14,818 nt of DNA, taken from NCBI GenBank assembly GCA_022720335.1, contig JAIHVJ010000069.1:1-14818 (forward strand), in the 5' to 3' direction. Each line of letters starts with the position of its first letter. The stretch's first letter is position 1. This DNA is from Collinsella sp. Lineage in GTDB: Bacteria; Actinomycetota; Coriobacteriia; Coriobacteriales; Coriobacteriaceae. A program made the translations under genes and the position numbers. The notes below the pieces were generated by a model. That model searched no databases. It saw only the letters and a program-made list of their open reading frames with translations, and was not told the origin of the DNA. Positions 12,001 to 14,818 of this stretch are shown here, in pieces.

Positions 12001-13116
12001 ATGCTCAAGAAGTTTTCGGTTTCAAATTTCAAGTGCTTCAATAAGCGAATTACATTTGATCTATCCGATCCCGCCAACTATTCATTCAATCAACAGGTAA
12101 TTCAGGATGGCATTAAGGCAAAGGGCATCATATATGGTGCGAATGGCAGTGGAAAGTCCAATTTCGCCCTCGCGATATTCGACATTGTTCTGCATCTGAC
12201 CGACAAGGAAAAGCTGCTCAAAAAATACTCGCCATACCGGTGCCTTAATTCAAAGAGTTCAATTACAGAGTTTCAATACGATTTTGTCTTCGACAATATC
12301 GAGGTCGTATACCGCTACGGGAAAACCGACCCACAGACGCTTGTATACGAGAGTCTGTACATTGCTGGCGTGGAGGTCTTGAGCTACAGGTTCGACGCTC
12401 AAACGGGCCATGTTGACCTGCCGGGCGCCGAGTCCCTCTCGCTTTCTACCGATCTCCCCACTGAGTCCGACAGGCTGTCGCGTGTCAAATATGTCAAGAG
12501 CAATGCAATACTGCGAGATGAGCCGTCTGCCAGGGCGTTTAGAGCCTTCACCTCCTTTGTCGACAACATGCTCATGTTCTACTCGCTCGATGAGCGTGGA
12601 TATCAGGGGCTTTCGGTTGGCTCGGATATCTTTACCCAGGGCATTATTCGCGAAGGAAAGATGGAGGACTTCCAAGAATTCTTGCGCCAGCAGGGAATCT
12701 CCCTGAACCTCGTATCCGTGGACGTGAATGGAGTTCCCGAGCTTTATTGCAGGTTCGAGGGCGGTACCGTTCCGTTTGCGTCGGTCGCCTCGACAGGCAC
12801 CATGTCACTTGCTCTGTACTACTACTGGTATATCAAGATGAGCAAGGCTTCCTTGGTCTTTATCGATGAATTCGATGCCTTTTATCACTTTGAATTGTCC
12901 CGGTCGATCGTGGAGATGCTACGGGACCTTGAGGGTGTCCAGGTTTTCATTACGACGCACAACACGGACCTTTTGACGAACGACCTCATGCGTCCCGATG
13001 TCTATTTCATTCTCAAGGAGGGGGAGATTCGCTCGCTGGAAAAGCTAACACCCAAGGAGCTCAGATTGGCGCATAACCTCCAGAAGATGTTTAAGGCCGG
13101 TGCTTTCGATGGCTAG
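12001..13116 (+). CDS. SMC/OLD-like ATPase of a candidate two-gene defence system
   Basis: A 371-residue ATPase of the AAA_15/AAA_21 (ABC-like, SMC/RecF-related) kind. It has an N-terminal strand pattern KKFSVSNFKCF typical of RecF/OLD-type proteins, Walker A GANGSGKS (46-53), an insertion domain (60-250), a signature-like SVASTGTMSL (261-270), Walker B LVFIDE (285-290) and a switch histidine in ITTHNTD (317-323). All core ATPase motifs are intact. It is short compared with full OLD nucleases because the nuclease (TOPRIM) half is a separate gene that starts within its last eight bases. ATPase plus TOPRIM partner is the layout of PARIS (AriA/AriB) and related anti-phage pairs. Membership in PARIS proper is unproven. 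The start ATG has GAGGAG seven bases upstream. Confidence 0.8.
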   Translation: MLKKFSVSNFKCFNKRITFDLSDPANYSFNQQVIQDGIKAKGIIYGANGSGKSNFALAIFDIVLHLTDKEKLLKKYSPYRCLNSKSSITEFQYDFVFDNIEVVYRYGKTDPQTLVYESLYIAGVEVLSYRFDAQTGHVDLPGAESLSLSTDLPTESDRLSRVKYVKSNAILRDEPSARAFRAFTSFVDNMLMFYSLDERGYQGLSVGSDIFTQGIIREGKMEDFQEFLRQQGISLNLVSVDVNGVPELYCRFEGGTVPFASVASTGTMSLALYYYWYIKMSKASLVFIDEFDAFYHFELSRSIVEMLRDLEGVQVFITTHNTDLLTNDLMRPDVYFILKEGEIRSLEKLTPKELRLAHNLQKMFKAGAFDG

Positions 13117-13906
13117 CCCGGTCACGCTCTTCATCGTTGAAGGAGAGTCGCGTGACCTGCGCTTTGCGGAGAAGATGAAGGATCTTTTTCTGAAAGGGAG
13201 AGATGACCTGAGGGTGATCTGTCTGCCAGCGGCGCAGAACATCTACATGCTTTACGAGCGGCTTGCAGAGGAGGACTTCGATCTGGATGTTGTGGAGGTA
13301 CTGAGAGAAACGGTGCCTTCTGCTGCAAAATGTCTAGAGGGCGTGGAGAGGGATTCTGTTGATGAGGTCTTTCTCTTCTTTGACTACGACTCTCATCAGA
13401 ACAATGCGCCTGGATGCGAGTCCGATGCCCTTGTGGAGGCGATGCTCCTCGCATTCGATAACGAGCACGAGAGCGGAAAGCTCTATATAAGCTACCCGAT
13501 GGTCGAGGCACTGTACGATTATCGCGCAGGGCAGTGCCAGGCGCATTCAGGCTGTTTTGTTGACAACTCGGAAATCGCTCAATATAAAAATAAGTCGGGA
13601 GAGGGAAACGTTAACGTGGGGAAGCACATGGAGCTTCCCCAATGGAAAGATGCAATCGCTGCCTTCGTATTGAGATGCAAGTGCCTGCTCGGTCTCGATG
13701 AGGTTTCATTTGAGACGTATCGAGAGCTGGTTACGGTCGATGCGATCTTCCGCGAGGAGAAAAGGATGCGGATCGAGGACGGTTCGGTGTTTGTGCTATC
13801 GGCTTTTCCAGAGTTTCTGCTCGACTATTTCGGTGATAAGTTCTTTAATTCCATGGCTCCGATGCGCCACCTTAAGTTCGATGATTGCCCCCGAGGAAAT
13901 GGATGA
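13109..13906 (+). CDS. TOPRIM-like partner protein of the ATPase
   Basis: A 265-residue protein. LFIVEGESRDLRFAEKMK (7-24) fits the TOPRIM first strand with the glutamate E11. VFLFFDYDSHQNN (87-99) gives the DxD motif (D92, D94). A conserved-looking YISYPMVEAL (126-135) follows, and the C-terminal half is helical and uncharacterised. E plus DxD are the metal-binding residues of TOPRIM nucleases (OLD, GajA, AriB). The ATG at 13109 overlaps the ATPase stop by 8 bp (ATGGCTAG), so the two are translationally coupled; a GTG at 13100 would be only three bases from the AAGG. The pairing suggests that the ATPase senses a phage trigger and controls or releases this effector. RloB-like or DUF4435-like alternatives cannot be separated by eye. 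Confidence 0.65.
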   Translation: MASPVTLFIVEGESRDLRFAEKMKDLFLKGRDDLRVICLPAAQNIYMLYERLAEEDFDLDVVEVLRETVPSAAKCLEGVERDSVDEVFLFFDYDSHQNNAPGCESDALVEAMLLAFDNEHESGKLYISYPMVEALYDYRAGQCQAHSGCFVDNSEIAQYKNKSGEGNVNVGKHMELPQWKDAIAAFVLRCKCLLGLDEVSFETYRELVTVDAIFREEKRMRIEDGSVFVLSAFPEFLLDYFGDKFFNSMAPMRHLKFDDCPRGNG

Positions 13907-13913
13907 GACACAA

Positions 13914-14276
13914 TTAATCTCGCGGGTACAGGTTCTCCTGTCTAAATTGTGAACTCGGCATAAGAGACGTTGTTGGCCATGCCCCGGACAGCATCCAGTC
14001 GATGATGTTCTCTTGCCTGATGCCGCCGCGACCTCCCACGTCAACGCGGTCGAGCGTGAGCGGGGTCTTCGGATAGTTGTTCCGAATCGCCTGCAGCGGC
14101 GCGAGTTCGGGAAAGTACCTCACTATCAGCTTCCCCCACTCCGACTTCGGGTTCACGCAGGTGATGTGGAACCCGTTAAGCCCAGCTTGGACAAGCTGTT
14201 AGGAGACTGGCATTTCGCCTGCGTCGATCTCGAGAGGATCGGCGACAAGGTTGCGAACAAGGACTGGAAAGGTCAT
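13914..14276 (-). pseudogene. Remains of a broken minus-strand gene
   Basis: A single minus-strand frame from an ATG at 14276 (MTFPVLVRNLVADPLEI) is interrupted by TAA (14199-14201) and then continues for over 90 codons, QLVQAGLNGFHITCVNPK through GKLIVRYFPELAPLQAIR and RQENIIDWMLSGAWP, to the stop at 13914. Codon third positions are strongly G/C in this frame and the amino-acid composition looks natural, unlike the opposing plus-strand frame. No ribosome binding site precedes the ATG. I do not recognise the family. It ends 7 bp from the convergent TOPRIM gene and lies directly against the start of the next plus-strand gene, so it is probably a fragment left by replacement of an accessory module. 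Confidence 0.5.
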
Positions 14277-14293
14277 TATGAGGGGTAAATAAG

Positions 14294-14758
14294 ATGACAG
14301 ACAACACGTATTCGGGAACTCTAAAAATCAAAGATGTTGATTTTGTCTTTGTGTTCGATGGCTCTGAGGTTGTTCTCATCCCGCCCAAAGAACGCAAGAA
14401 TGACATTATGTGGGGTTGGCTAAAAAAAGAAATTTGCCCCGGTGTGTATACATCCGGCGACCCTTTGACTGTTGATGTGCCTTATCTTGACGGCTTCTGC
14501 AACGAGACAAGCAAGCGATTGATCTTTTTGACCAGGGAGGAATCGACTGTCGGAAGTCGAAATTCGACTCTGTATATCAACGTTGCTGGGTATCTGGAAT
14601 GTAGCCCGAATACCAATGGTTTTTGCAGGATGACTCTATCCGGCAGGGCCTTGAATTACATTCATCCGGTTAATAGGGCATTCTCGCAGGTATTTGATTC
14701 TGACGACCTTACAGAAAAGGATCGCGTCGAAAATGTTGGTGTAAGGGTGACGCCCTAG
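14294..14758 (+). CDS. Short protein like the N-terminal domain of ApeA/HEPN abortive-infection proteins
   Basis: A 154-residue beta-rich soluble protein: MTDNTYSGTLKIKDVDFVFVFD, then PPKERKNDIMWGWL (30-43), GVYTSGDPLTVDVPYLDG (50-67), RLIFLTREE, and a LNYIHPVNRAF segment near residues 120-130. The opening (a GTL strand followed by a long hydrophobic strand and a loop rich in Pro/Lys) resembles what I know of ApeA N-terminal domains, which in full-length proteins precede a HEPN RNase domain. Here the frame ends after about 154 residues with TAG and no HEPN part follows, so the gene is either truncated or the C-terminal part lies beyond the window in another frame. GAGGGG lies about eight bases upstream of the ATG. 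It is on the same strand as the ATPase/TOPRIM operon but separated from it by a gene remnant. The family call is tentative. Confidence 0.45.
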   Translation: MTDNTYSGTLKIKDVDFVFVFDGSEVVLIPPKERKNDIMWGWLKKEICPGVYTSGDPLTVDVPYLDGFCNETSKRLIFLTREESTVGSRNSTLYINVAGYLECSPNTNGFCRMTLSGRALNYIHPVNRAFSQVFDSDDLTEKDRVENVGVRVTP

Positions 14759-14818
14759 CGCCCGTTTAACGAAGAACGGCCTTCGTCCTAGAATCTGAAA
14801 TCACCACAACAACAGGTT

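Noticed and set aside
14013..14288. Plus-strand 91-aa ORF before the ApeA-like gene
   Set aside because: No ribosome binding site; codon third positions and composition favour the opposing minus-strand frame. The last 30 residues look less random, so it is not excluded entirely.

Overview
The window looks like a chromosomal accessory region from a GC-rich, Gram-positive gut actinobacterium of the Coriobacteriia, most likely Collinsella or a close relative. This is inferred from three things: GC-rich housekeeping sequence at the left, a sortase-anchored (LPXTG) surface-protein family with Ala/Gly/Thr-rich composition, and a type of DUF559-like protein that I associate with Coriobacteriia. No species-level marker is present.

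Layout. Positions 1-1657 hold an ABC-F translation-factor ATPase (minus strand, C-terminus cut by the window edge). Positions 1684-2392 hold three minus-strand tRNA genes: tRNA-Ala(GGC), a CAU tRNA and a second tRNA-Ala(GGC). The two Ala genes lie in a 187-bp direct duplication that carries promoter, tRNA and terminator. Positions 2452-2607 are a 31-bp perfect inverted repeat around a 94-bp core. Then follow a DUF559/Vsr-like nuclease-fold protein (2663-3808) and a plus-strand tRNA-Val(CAC) with its terminator (4210-4330).

From about 4.5 kb onward the sequence is a patchwork of small accessory modules. In order these are: a two-gene operon of a membrane-anchored GIY-YIG protein plus a protein resembling the bacterial 'putative phosphothreonine lyase' (Bles03-like) fold; an internally deleted remnant of an LPXTG surface protein; a type III toxin-antitoxin locus of the TenpIN kind, with two 52-nt antitoxin RNA repeats that each can form a pseudoknot, a leaky-terminator hairpin and a TenpN-like toxin; a single-pass membrane protein of unknown function; an intact LPXTG surface protein; a DinJ/YafQ type II toxin-antitoxin pair; a second, longer LPXTG paralogue whose motif reads LRKTG; a plus-strand SMC/OLD-like ATPase overlapping a TOPRIM-like protein (candidate PARIS- or OLD-type anti-phage pair); the remains of a broken minus-strand gene; and a short protein resembling the N-terminal domain of ApeA-type HEPN abortive-infection proteins.

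Taken together, the right two-thirds reads as a defence and stability island near tRNA genes, interleaved with three copies of one surface-protein family at different stages of decay. The strongest identifications are the ABC-F protein, the tRNAs, DinJ/YafQ, TenpIN and the LPXTG paralogues. The least understood but most promising are the GIY-YIG/Bles03-like operon and the ATPase/TOPRIM pair.
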